In this document: positions 1 to 9,447 of the stretch, in pieces
Layout: every line of letters begins with the position of its first letter
Numbering within the stretch: the stretch's first letter is position 1
Source of the DNA: Gracilariopsis chorda
Taxonomy: Eukaryota > Rhodophyta > Florideophyceae > Gracilariales > Gracilariaceae
Reading direction: 5' to 3'
Length of the DNA stretch: 64,000 nt
Assembly: GCA_003194525.1 (NCBI GenBank)
Contig: NBIV01000044.1
Location: 303,542 to 367,541 of the forward strand
Made by a program: the position numbers and the translations under genes
Notes under the pieces: model-generated
Seen by the model: the letters and a program-made list of their open reading frames with translations, nothing else
Told to the model about the DNA's origin: nothing
The model's database searches: none

Positions 1-366
1 AATTACACTTTGCTGACGTCAGTTATGATTCATCTTGACGTGGCTCCCGGACGGCCGTCCGCGTAACACACGCAACGCTGCCGCGCGCTTGAAAACGCCA
101 CGTACACCACGTACTCCACGTTTAATAAGTTCCACGTGCCCACGAATCCACGTTCACAGGGGCCCGCTGGTGCGAAGCTTTCGTGCTTTTGGGGCGAAAT
201 TGTTGAAAGCTGAAAAGTGGCCAATTGACGACGTGCGCATGGTGCAGTGGTACGCCGGCGGTGAGCGCTGCATGCTTCTCTGAAAGCAGTGTCCCCACCA
301 TCGCCTGTGGCACGCCCGTCTTCCTCCCGCTTCCGTCCGCCGCCACCCGCGATCTAAACGCCCACA
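1..366. other. upstream region of RPL10
   Basis: No gene is supported here. The stretch has several copies of a short CACGTnnACnACGTA-like motif around 99-125. It lies directly upstream of the RPL10 start codon, so it presumably holds that promoter. No clear TATA box is visible. Confidence 0.4.
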
Positions 367-1109
367 ATGGGACGCCGTAAGTTTCCGCAGTCTCTTCATC
401 GCGCTCTTACCCCGTCGCGTCGCGATTCAGCCCCTCCGCCCAGAATCTCACAACCGCTAACCTTGTCTGCACCCTTCCCCCGCGCGCAGGTCCAGCTCGA
501 TGCTACCGCTACTGCAAGAATAAGCCGTACCCCAAGTCGAGGTACTGCCGTGGAGTCCCCGATCCGAAAATTCGTATCTTCGACCTTGGTCGCAAGAGGG
601 CCGGCGTCGATGAGTTTCCCTTCGCAGCGCATCTCGTCTCCGACGAAAAGGAGCAGCTTTCCTCGGAGGCCCTGGAAGCCGCCCGAGTCGCCTGCAACAA
701 GTACATGACCAAGTCGTGCGGAAAGGAAGCGTTTCATCTTCGCGTTCGGGCCCATCCGTTCCACGTGCTCCGCATCAACAAGATGCTTTCCTGCGCCGGC
801 GCAGATCGTCTTCAAACCGGCATGCGCGGCGCTTTTGGAAAGCCCCTAGGCACCGTTGCCCGAATCAGAATTGGCCAGACTTTGCTTTCTTTGAGAACCA
901 AGGAGAGCAATCAGAACCAGGCTCTGGAGGCTTTGCGTAGGGCTAAGTACAAGTTCCCGGGACGACAGAAACTTTTCATCTCCAGCAAATGGGGCTTCAC
1001 TAAGTTTTCTAAGGAGGAGTATTTGGAACTTAAGGAACAAGGTCGTATTATTCCGGATGGCTCTTATTGTAAGCTGAGTAATAATAAGGGCCCCATCCAG
1101 GCGTTCTAA
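367..1109 (+). CDS. RPL10: 60S ribosomal protein L10 (uL16)
   Basis: Structural protein of the cytosolic large ribosomal subunit, uL16 family, near the peptidyl-transferase centre. Exon 1 is only 10 nt (367-376: ATG plus codons giving MGR and the first base of the next Arg). A GT-AG intron follows at 377-489 (113 nt) and exon 2 runs 490-1109 to TAA. The spliced protein is 209 aa, close to the 214 aa of animal RPL10. It opens [20 protein letters not shown], which is the family's N-terminus, and keeps the conserved [20 protein letters not shown] and the GMRGAFGKP loop. An intron directly after the start codon is typical of ribosomal genes in intron-poor genomes. Identification is from clear family recognition along the whole length; splice sites are inferred from reading frame and consensus. 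Confidence 0.95.
377..489 (+). other. RPL10 intron 1
   Basis: GTAAGT donor after the tenth coding base and a pyrimidine-rich stretch ending in GCGCGCAG. Removing it joins C and GT to form the Arg codon expected in the L10 N-terminus, so splicing here is well supported by frame. Confidence 0.9.
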
Positions 1110-2128
1110 GATCCCGCTCTATTGTCACTGGCGCATCGCGGTTTGTTGCGAATAAACACGCTGTATTGTGCACGCTGCCATCTATGAAAGCTGCTCTTTG
1201 GAACGGCAAACATAGTCTGCGGTGACGTTCTTTATTACCAAGGGTATTGCGCTGCCAACACTCTGTCTGCCGTCGAATGAATCCTTGATCGTTTGCCTGA
1301 TCCACCGCAGAGCGTTGTGTGCTTAGTCCATGTGTGAACAACAAACGATGCCCACTGCAATCAGATCGTCGCACTGCATACAAGCCTTTTAAGCTCTTTT
1401 TTGCATGTCATCGGATGTACTCGATTCCATGCCTAGTGAAGCTAGCATATTGCCCTTCGTGCAGCCCATCACCAATATAGCTACAATCTTTGTTCACAAT
1501 CTTTATCTTGCACTCAATGTTTCATAGAGCGTGTTGGGTTGTTCGCTTTCTTCCGCTATCCTGCGCTCGGAGGTTGAAGACGACGTTGTCAGCCACATTC
1601 CGGCGAACAGCACACAGCTTTCTGGTTTCGTTGCGTACGAAAGAGAAACGATTCCGAGAGTTTCTTACCTCGGCTCCCTTAATTCACCGGACGGAGTACG
1701 AAATTCCTTTTCTCGAGGTAGGGCGGGAAGTATAGAAATACCGAAGGTTACTACTAGATTATAAGGATAGGATTGCTAACCCTTGGGTAGAAAGTTATCT
1801 ACATTTGTATGCACACCAGCATGAGTGAAAAAGGACAAACGAACGGACAAATGGCTGAAGACCTGGAGTAGCGCACCAAGGGTACTCAAATGAGTTTCTA
1901 TACCGTCATACATTATTTCTTAAAATAGGAAAATAGTAGAACAACATCTCTCCAGCTCTTCCTGTCTAAACAACCTCCGTCGCGTATCCGGCCCATGTGA
2001 TTGAAATCTCGCCATCACCCGCATCAATATATCTACAAGGTTAGTCGCTTCAAAGTGGAGGTAGTGCTTTGATTCGGATTCGGATTGAACTATTCGAGAC
2101 CGGAAACAAGAAAGAGTGAAGATCAGAT
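1110..2128. other. intergenic between RPL10 and cytidine deaminase
   Basis: About 1 kb with no supported gene. An AATAAA-type signal at about 1151 follows the RPL10 stop and could serve its 3' end. The remaining open frames are short and lack family features. The 3' part presumably contains the cytidine deaminase promoter. Confidence 0.4.
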
Positions 2129-2757
<629 letters not shown>

Positions 2758-3382
2758 ACCTGAATTCCATTATCGGTTGACCTCTGGCCTAGTTACGCAT
2801 GCACGGCGGCTTGACGAAAGACGGGAAGCCATTCACTTCCTAACCTTTTTCGTTGCATAATTCAATGGTTGAGTTCTGTTATTGCGATCGCTTCTTTCTT
2901 CCGCATCCTCGTACAACTATAGCATAGTGGTCCGTTGAAGATTCAGTCGACCAAGAGTTACTGCAAAAGCTTCATATCCATGAGGATGGTGGGGTTTAGC
3001 CGGAAGCAGTATTTGAAGAGTGAGAGACATAGCTTTTGCGCTCTATATCTGAAACACTATCATTGGAGCAACGCCCTTACGTAGTTAAGCTTTGAAACGT
3101 TGAGCTAAGTCAGTGGGAAGTTTGTAAGCGTTTGGAAGAGATCAGAGCTTTGTTAGAAGTCCGGGAACGTGCGAAATGTTTCTGCAATCCATTTTGTTGC
3201 TTCGTCACTCTCGCAAATTACAAAGGCGATTTAAAGCAGTACTAAAGAGGAGTCCAAACCTCTCGAGAATCGCAGGTTATCTTTGATTGCCAGAGGAGAT
3301 CCCTTCTAGAATGGGAGCGTATGCTGCGGATCTTAAAAAGCCTCATTTCGACGTGTTGGCAAATCTAAAACCTTTATCGGGG
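2758..3382. other. intergenic, no gene seen
   Basis: About 625 bp between the cytidine deaminase stop and the target-site duplication of the first LTR element. No family-like reading frame is visible on either strand. Confidence 0.4.
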
Positions 3383-3387
3383 GGTAA

Positions 3388-3588
3388 TGCAACAGAAATA
3401 TTCTAGTGTTGCAAATGGTCGTCGGAATGGAACTCAAATCGGTCAAGTAATTCGGATTGTGTCAGTAAGATATCCAAAGGGCGCGAAACTGTAGATTGAA
3501 TGCTTATTTAAGGGCTCTTGTTTTGGCAGAAGATACCTAGTAAAGAGGCCATCGACCCAGTTGCCATTAACTCACATCCACTGTTGAA
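3388..3588 (+). repeat. 5' LTR of gypsy-1
   Basis: Starts TGCAACAG and ends CTGTTGAA. It matches 8647-8847 base for base by eye except about two substitutions (one near the start, one in a GTTTTGG/GTTTGGG stretch). Preceded by GGTAA. Confidence 0.95.
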
Positions 3589-3617
3589 CTGGTAAGCATC
3601 GCTGTGTTTTCATCATT

Positions 3618-4430
3618 ATGGAAGCTGCTAATAACGCTGGGCCGATCAACTTGAAACCAAAAAAGCCCGAAGTGCTCAGTGGCACTCGCGACTGTCTAGT
3701 AGTCAACACTTGGCTGTGCAAGGTAGATCAGTACTTCAATCTCGTTCAACTCACAAACGGTAACGTCCTCCTCAGTGATGACAACCGTATATCTTTTGCA
3801 ACTACCTTGTTCACAGGCACGGCAGCCATTTGGTGGTACACGGTGCTAAAAGCAAACAATGCATCTCAGACGTGAGAAGAATTTACTGCAGCTATCCGAC
3901 AGGAATTTGTACCGGATGACCACGAGCGACGAGCACGCGATTCGCTCCGCTCTTGTCAACAAACAGGAACTGTTGCAGAATATCTTTCACGTTTTCGGAA
4001 TATTGTTCTGACCGTTCCTGACATGAGCCAAAGCGAGAAATGGGACAAGTTTGTGGAAGGCTTGAAATCGAAGATTCAGTTTGAAGTCCGTAAAGCAAAC
4101 TGCTTCGACTTCGAGGAAGCCACGAAAATTGCTATGCGTGTTGAAGCTGCTTTCAACGGTCTCTCCCTTGGCTTTGCATATTCTGCCAGCGCTTCAACGA
4201 ATGCAGCCCCGGAAGCCATGGACATTGGCAACATGAACGCTCGGCCTACTGTTCGTTCAAGACAGCGTATTGAAGATATTAAGAACAAAGCATGTTTTAC
4301 ATGCCATAAGCCAGGATGTCACCCATGGAAGCACCGTCATTGCAATACCAACTCTTCAGTAGACATTACTAATGCAGTGACGGCGCTAGCGGAAGCAGAA
4401 TCCACAAACTCTGATAGCTCGGAAAACTAA
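3618..4430 (+). pseudogene. gag: gypsy-1 Gag, interrupted by one in-frame TGA
   Basis: Retrotransposon capsid/nucleocapsid polyprotein. One frame runs from ATG 3618 to TAA 4430, broken only by TGA at 3873-3875 where Trp (TGG) is expected before EEF. The capsid part has the retrotransposon Gag pattern (TAAIWW, then F-x-Q-x-F-like and EYLSRFRNIV). The C-terminus has a cysteine cluster CFTCHKPGCHPWKH that resembles a zinc knuckle but has Cys-Cys-Cys-His spacing rather than the usual CX2CX4HX4C. The protease frame follows in a different frame, so expression of pol would need frameshifting or a separate start. The single nonsense codon is a G-to-A transition. Confidence 0.85.
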
Positions 4431-4483
4431 AATGTCCTTCCCAAACAAAGAGGTTCACTTCGGAAGGACTTTGTGTCTCAAAC

Positions 4484-5143
4484 GTGTCGTTGTTGGAGCA
4501 AATGTCTGGTCGTTCTACCAGTGCTCCTTGTGTTCCGGTCTTAGTTTTAGACGGAAGTTTTGAATCTATTCCGGCTTCAATTTTGAAGGATGATGGATGT
4601 ACCACAAATGTGATATCAAACCGTTTCGCCGAACGAAACAGAGATTACCTTCAATTTGAGCCGACGTTGATGGATGTGAATCACTCCAAGCTTGGGTCAT
4701 GTGAGATCGCTACTGAACTTGCAATTGGTACACTACGTATCGGTAATTACTCCTTTGAGGGCACATGGCTTGTGGCTGATTGCCAGTATGACGTTCTTTT
4801 AGGCATGCCGTGGCACACTTCAGAGCATCCCGACACAGACTACGAGAAGCGCATCATTTCAGTCGCGGGACACGAGCTGAAGGCACGCACCACTCCCCGT
4901 GCAGGACCGGTGCGTGTAACAAACCTTAGTGTGACGCGCTTTCGCAGACTGCTTCGCAGATGCCCTGACGACACCTCAATTTATCGTCTGCTCTCTCGAC
5001 CGGTTTTGTCCTGCAACAGCTTTTCGCATGCTGCCCATGCCAGCCCGAAAGAAAACCTTCTTTCTCATGACGACCCCGCGCTCCGTGATATGCTACAGGA
5101 ATTTGAAGATGTTTTTCAAGCGGAATTGTGTGGGGAAGCGTAG
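4484..5143 (+). pseudogene. pol: gypsy-1 protease and RT N-terminal segment, truncated by insertion
   Basis: Aspartic-protease-like domain. The active-site region reads ILKDDGCTTNVIS, so the usual D-S/T-G is D-D-G here. A downstream LLGMPW motif corresponds to the hydrophobic ILG of retropepsins. The frame then reaches the linker before RT (FEDVFQAEL), where it is cut at 5128 by the 608-bp insertion and runs into a stop 15 bases later. The first ATG in this frame is at 4502; upstream codons remain open, consistent with Gag-Pol frameshifting. The same protein continues in frame at 5742 once the insertion and one duplicated AATTG are discounted. Confidence 0.8.
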
Positions 5144-5736
5144 TGCTTAAATGAAAGGTGCCAACCGGTCGGCCGAGGCTTCAGCGGTTGGTGGGTGTAG
5201 TTTCCTAGGAAGCCCGGACGGAGAATGGGCTCAAGGATCCGAAGCGGTCGGTCAGGAGACGTCGGGCGAGGGCGGTGGAACCGGACGGACAACTGCGCCA
5301 GGCGTGGTCAGTGTGCACGCGTTGGGTGTTGGCGGTCGTGCACCACTAGTGGTGACCGGTCGGACTAGCTGCGCTACCTAGTGCGCCGTCTGTATCGCGA
5401 ACTAGAAGTAGGTGCTCGTAGACTTGGTCAAGGAACGTCTGGCTTTACTCGAAAAGGGGTAGTGACCGTAGTGGTACCTATATACTAGCCCAGGCCCTAG
5501 TGGCTCACCTTGAGGGCACTGTAATGGGCCTCGAGGTGCAGGCCCGTCGGCCGCACATGGGTCACTAATACTACCCTAGCTAGAAATACTAAAAATTAGT
5601 GTACCGCACGGAAAATCTCGGTACGCGTTCTGATCATGTGCACAAGCACGCACGTGTAAAACCTGTCCGATTCCCGGTCCGTCATCCGCTCGGTTACTCG
5701 CATTCCCCACCTTACCCGCACGTCCGCTATTCCACA
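5129..5736. mobile_element. 608-bp LTR-like insertion (probable solo LTR) inside gypsy-1 pol
   Basis: The insert begins TGTGGGGAAGCG and ends CGCTATTCCACA, imperfect inverted termini with the TG...CA ends of LTRs. It is flanked by the 5-bp duplication AATTG (5124-5128 and 5737-5741). The host frame is exactly continuous across it: the Glu-Leu codons before match the Pro-His-Gly codons after. No protein-coding content is seen. Size, ends and 5-bp duplication fit a solo LTR left by LTR-LTR recombination; a non-autonomous element is the alternative. It shares no obvious sequence with the other LTRs in the window. About 5150-5590 is unusually rich in CTAG. Confidence 0.85.
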
Positions 5737-5738
5737 AA

Positions 5739-8615
5739 TTGCCTCACGGACTTCCTCCAGAGCGCGATGTGGAGCATACGATTGACACTGTCCCAGGATC
5801 GAAGCCTCCGTATCGAACGCTCTATCAGCTCTCTCCGGCTGAGTTGGTTGCTGCCAGGGCCTATGTTGATAAACTCCTTCACTCTGGCAAGATCCGCCCT
5901 AGCAACTCCCCGTATGGCGCTCCTTTATTTTTTGTGAAGAATGGACGGGAGCTTCGCGGTGTTGTTGATTATCGTGCTCTCAATCGCATAACCAAGCGTA
6001 ACCGTGCTCCCCTCCCCCGTTGCGACGAGATGTTTGATCGACTAGGCCAGGCTTCCTACTTTTCTAAGTTGGATCTCAAGACTGGGTTCCATCAAATCCG
6101 GCTCCGTCCTAGTGATATCGAAAAGACTGCCTTCAACACAAAGTATGGCCAGTTTGAGTACCTAGTAATGCCTATGGGTCTTTGCAATTCCCCAGCCACG
6201 TTTCAGGGACTTATGAACCGGGTCTTTCACGACTACAATGATCGCTTTCTGGTCGTGTACATGGACGATATACTCATTTACAGCCGAACGCGTACAGAGC
6301 ATCTCGCACATATTCGCGCGGTCTTGCAGCGGCTTCGGGACCATAAGCTGTATGCTTCCCCCAAGAAATGTGAATTCTTGAAACCCAAGACGGAATTTCT
6401 GGGGCTTTTTGTCAATCGCAATGGCATTCGTGTCTATCCTGAGAAGATGGAGGTCATAGAAAATTGGCCCACTCCTCAGAACCTTACGGAAGTTCGTAGC
6501 TTCGTTGGACTTGTGCAGTTTTTCCGTCGGTTTATTCCCCACTTTTCGGAACGTGCGGCCCCCTTGACTCGTCTCACGCAGAAAGGCATTGGCATTCGAG
6601 GCTGGGATGATGCAGCGGCTGCAGCCTTTCGCGACCTGAAAGATGCGCTCAGCACTGCTCCCGTGCTTATGCCCCCTGATTGGAGTCGCCCTTTTCGTGT
6701 TCACACAGACGCCTCTCAGACCGCAGTAGGTGCTACTCTCACTCAATATGATGATTCTGGTGGCGAGCGTGCAATTGCGTATATGTCGCGCCGTTTGACC
6801 AAAGCAGAACAGAATTATACCGCGAAGGAACGGGAACTTTTGGGTCTCATCTTCGCCGTCCAGCGTTTCCGTTGTTATCTGGAGGGGTCTTCTTTTGACT
6901 TCATTACGGATAATCAGGTAATTAAGCACTTCTTCACTAAGAAGCACCTCAATCGACGGGAAGCTCGTTGGTTGGACACCCTAGCGTCTTTTAACATCCG
7001 GGAGGTGAACCTCCAAGAAGGTAGGATCCACGTCCTAGGTGACTCATTGTCTCGCATTCCGCAGCGCATTGAGCTGTCAAATCTGCTTTCTACGTCGCAG
7101 ACCTTTTCGTTACTGCAGAAGGATATTGCGGAGTATGCTTCGGACCAGCACTTTGGACCAATATATTCTGCGCTGAACGGAGTGTGGCCACAGGATGCTA
7201 AGCAGAAGAAGCGTATAGAGACGCTGATACCTTCCTTCCGACTTGATGACTGGCGTTTATTGTATGGCAGCCGTCTGTGTATTCCTTCGAAGGCTCGCCG
7301 TTCGGTTCTCGAGCTCGCTCACAATACTCAGGCTGGAGGTCATTTTGCATTCGCGAAGACATTGGCTCGCTTGGAAGACTTCCATTGGAAACACAAGACC
7401 CGTGATGTAGCTCGTTATTGCGCTGGTTGTGGCACCTGCCAGCAACAGAAGGATTTTCATGGCCAAACACTAAATGATCCGACGGCCTTACCAGTAGCTA
7501 CTCGCCGCTGGGGTCTGGTGGCTACCGATTTTATCGTGAAGTTACCCCGAACTGAGCGAGGTTTTGATAGCATTTCTACATGGGTAGATCGTCTCTCCCG
7601 ACGAGTTCGTTTTGTGGCCTGCAAGGAGACCGACCAAGCCCACGATTTTGCTCGGCTTTTCTTCAACAACATCTTTCCGCATCATGGCCTGCCTGATTCT
7701 ATCAAATCGGATCGAGACCCACGTTTTACCTCTACCTTTTGGCAAAGTCTCATGTCTCTTTGTGGCGTTACACTTCGCATGTCTTCATCGCGCCACCCGC
7801 AAACTGATGGTGCTTCGGAGGTTATGAATTGTATGGTAGAGATCTATATTCACTGTTTTTGCTCCTTTGAGCAAGATGATTGGGACTTACTGCTTCCTAG
7901 TGCTGAGTTTGCCTACAATTCTGCAGTGTCTGAAGATCTTGGCCTCTCTCCTTTTGAAATTGACCTTGGATGGAAACCCAAAGCTCCTGTGGATGTTTTG
8001 TTTCAAGCTTCTACGACAGTGGAAAGTTTGAGTGACTTTCGAGACCGCCTCACTCCCGTCATGTCAGATGCACAATATGCGCACCGACTAGCCAAGGCGC
8101 GCCAGACTGCCGAAGCAAGCGTTCACTGCAAACGCCCAGAGTATGTAGCTGGGGATGAAGTTTGGGTATCCCGGAAGCTGTTTAAGGATTCCTACAGCAA
8201 AGCGCAGGCGTCTTCTAAACTATCCGCTCGTCGGTTTGGTCCATTTCGTATCTTGGAACTGATCGGAAAGAATGCGGTTCGACTTGACTTTCCGCCGCAC
8301 ATTCGAACGCACCCGGTTGTCCATGTCTCGCATACCAAACCTCATCGAAGGCAGCCTGATTCCATTGCGCAGGCAATGCCGACTGCTCCAGTACCTGTGG
8401 ACTTTACCTCTTCCACACCTCTGTTCAATGTCTTCCGTATCCTCGCTCATCGGAAACGTGGACGTGGTTATCAATGGTTGACGCTTATGCAGAATTCTAG
8501 GACACACGACGCCGAATGGCAACCGACGAGGGATTTCGTGGATTCTGATGGTACTGTTACGAAAGCTCTTCACGAATACATTGTACGCAATAATCTTTTG
8601 CCTCATCTACATTGA
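5739..8615 (+). CDS. pol: gypsy-1 Pol: RT, RNase H, integrase, chromodomain
   Basis: Uninterrupted frame of 958 codons from the 3' insertion boundary to TGA 8615; the first codon is TTG of the target duplication, not a true start. The RT domain spans roughly residues 55-220 with YMDD at about 174-177. RNase H follows, with the catalytic Asp in HTDAS near 323 and the TAKERELL Glu near 364. The integrase zinc region (His near 527 and 535, Cys 561/564) precedes a core with D near 597, D near 658-660 and E near 694 (HPQTDGASE). A GPF-type segment lies near 827, then a chromodomain-like tail (RILAHRKRGRGYQWL ... DAEWQP) marks it as a chromovirus. All catalytic residues are present; only the upstream insertion disables it. 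Confidence 0.93.
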   Translation: MPHGLPPERDVEHTIDTVPGSKPPYRTLYQLSPAELVAARAYVDKLLHSGKIRPSNSPYGAPLFFVKNGRELRGVVDYRALNRITKRNRAPLPRCDEMFDRLGQASYFSKLDLKTGFHQIRLRPSDIEKTAFNTKYGQFEYLVMPMGLCNSPATFQGLMNRVFHDYNDRFLVVYMDDILIYSRTRTEHLAHIRAVLQRLRDHKLYASPKKCEFLKPKTEFLGLFVNRNGIRVYPEKMEVIENWPTPQNLTEVRSFVGLVQFFRRFIPHFSERAAPLTRLTQKGIGIRGWDDAAAAAFRDLKDALSTAPVLMPPDWSRPFRVHTDASQTAVGATLTQYDDSGGERAIAYMSRRLTKAEQNYTAKERELLGLIFAVQRFRCYLEGSSFDFITDNQVIKHFFTKKHLNRREARWLDTLASFNIREVNLQEGRIHVLGDSLSRIPQRIELSNLLSTSQTFSLLQKDIAEYASDQHFGPIYSALNGVWPQDAKQKKRIETLIPSFRLDDWRLLYGSRLCIPSKARRSVLELAHNTQAGGHFAFAKTLARLEDFHWKHKTRDVARYCAGCGTCQQQKDFHGQTLNDPTALPVATRRWGLVATDFIVKLPRTERGFDSISTWVDRLSRRVRFVACKETDQAHDFARLFFNNIFPHHGLPDSIKSDRDPRFTSTFWQSLMSLCGVTLRMSSSRHPQTDGASEVMNCMVEIYIHCFCSFEQDDWDLLLPSAEFAYNSAVSEDLGLSPFEIDLGWKPKAPVDVLFQASTTVESLSDFRDRLTPVMSDAQYAHRLAKARQTAEASVHCKRPEYVAGDEVWVSRKLFKDSYSKAQASSKLSARRFGPFRILELIGKNAVRLDFPPHIRTHPVVHVSHTKPHRRQPDSIAQAMPTAPVPVDFTSSTPLFNVFRILAHRKRGRGYQWLTLMQNSRTHDAEWQPTRDFVDSDGTVTKALHEYIVRNNLLPHLH

Positions 8616-8646
8616 GGGTGGCGCTAATCGTTGTGGAGGACAATGG

Positions 8647-8847
8647 TGCAACAGAAGTATTCTAGTGTTGCAAATGGTCGTCGGAATGGAACTCAAATCG
8701 GTCAAGTAATTCGGATTGTGTCAGTAAGATATCCAAAGGGCGCGAAACTGTAGATTGAATGCTTATTTAAGGGCTCTTGTTTGGGCAGAAGATACCTAGT
8801 AAAGAGGCCATCGACCCAGTTGCCATTAACTCACATCCACTGTTGAA
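8647..8847 (+). repeat. 3' LTR of gypsy-1
   Basis: 201 bp, TGCAACAG to CTGTTGAA, followed immediately by the GGTAA duplication (8848-8852). A short purine-rich run (GTGGAGGA) lies just upstream and may be the polypurine tract. Confidence 0.95.
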
Positions 8848-8852
8848 GGTAA

Positions 8853-9447
8853 AATGTCCATGTTGATCAGGCTTTGTATACGGTAAGTCTCACTAAAGAC
8901 TCGACTGTGCTTACTTACTCTTAGCGCTCATGCCTCTTTTCGAACAACTGGTCATTCCAGATGAGAACGTATTTCTAGTTCATTTCGTTTCCCATCGAAC
9001 AGCATCAATTCGTAGTTTGTAATAGACACAGAAGCTGCTTTATGTCCGAGGTATGGGAAGCAGGCCATGGGCCAGGCAGATTCTGCCCAGCTGAATTACA
9101 ATAAAAGTGATGCAGTACAATGGAAACTGATATTAGAATGTTGCGTGTGGTGTGTGTGTGGTTACGGGCACGTGCCTCCAATTCCAAGGCAACGGTATTC
9201 GCTTTCTACACTCACCGAAATTCAAATAAATGCACCAAACCGCCTGTCTTGCTCGTGAAGAGCAAGGCCGGTGGAGGAGGGATTAGTGCGGTAACGTATA
9301 GAGACTGGTGTTGTTTACGGAACAGAAAAGGTAAAGCATGCAACTTAAATTATAGAACACACTTGTACCTTTTGTATGTGAAATATAAAATAGATCCACG
9401 AAATTCAATAAATCCTGGTTATTACTATGCTTCGTAATCTTAGAATA
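8853..9447. other. spacer between gypsy-1 and pogo copy 1
   Basis: No gene supported. It contains at 9147-9216 a GT-rich run followed by a roughly 45-bp motif that recurs at 43421-43487 next to LINE debris. Otherwise unremarkable AT-richer DNA. Confidence 0.4.
9147..9216 (+). repeat. dispersed GT-tract plus 45-bp motif, copy A
   Basis: GT-rich run followed by a stretch reading TTACGGGCACGTGCCTCCA then AATTCCAAGGCAACGGTATT. It aligns with 43421-43487 at most positions and, more weakly and inverted, with about 44765-44835 and 45140-45185. Function unknown; probably the end of a dispersed retroelement family. Confidence 0.6.

Larger units (their letters stand above)
3383..8852 (+). mobile_element. 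Ty3/gypsy LTR retrotransposon (gypsy-1, chromovirus-like)
   Basis: Complete element bounded by two 201-bp LTRs (3388-3588 and 8647-8847) that differ at about two positions. It is flanked by a 5-bp target duplication GGTAA (3383-3387 and 8848-8852). LTR ends are TGCAACAG and CTGTTGAA, almost perfectly inverted. Order is Gag, protease, RT, RNase H, integrase, then a chromodomain-like tail, which is the Ty3/gypsy (Metaviridae) order. A TGG-containing primer-binding candidate lies just inside the 5' LTR at 3590. Gag carries one nonsense codon and pol is split by a 608-bp insertion at 5129, so this copy cannot make a full polyprotein although the RT-integrase part is open. The near-identical LTRs argue for fairly recent insertion. 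Confidence 0.95.

Noticed and set aside
6162-6947. 261-codon minus-strand frame in the gypsy-1 pol region
   Set aside because: Antisense to the RT/RNase H coding frame and without its own motifs.
8647-8847. LTR of gypsy-1 as a promoter for downstream host genes
   Set aside because: The next feature is a decayed transposon on the opposite strand 600 bp away; nothing suggests read-through use.
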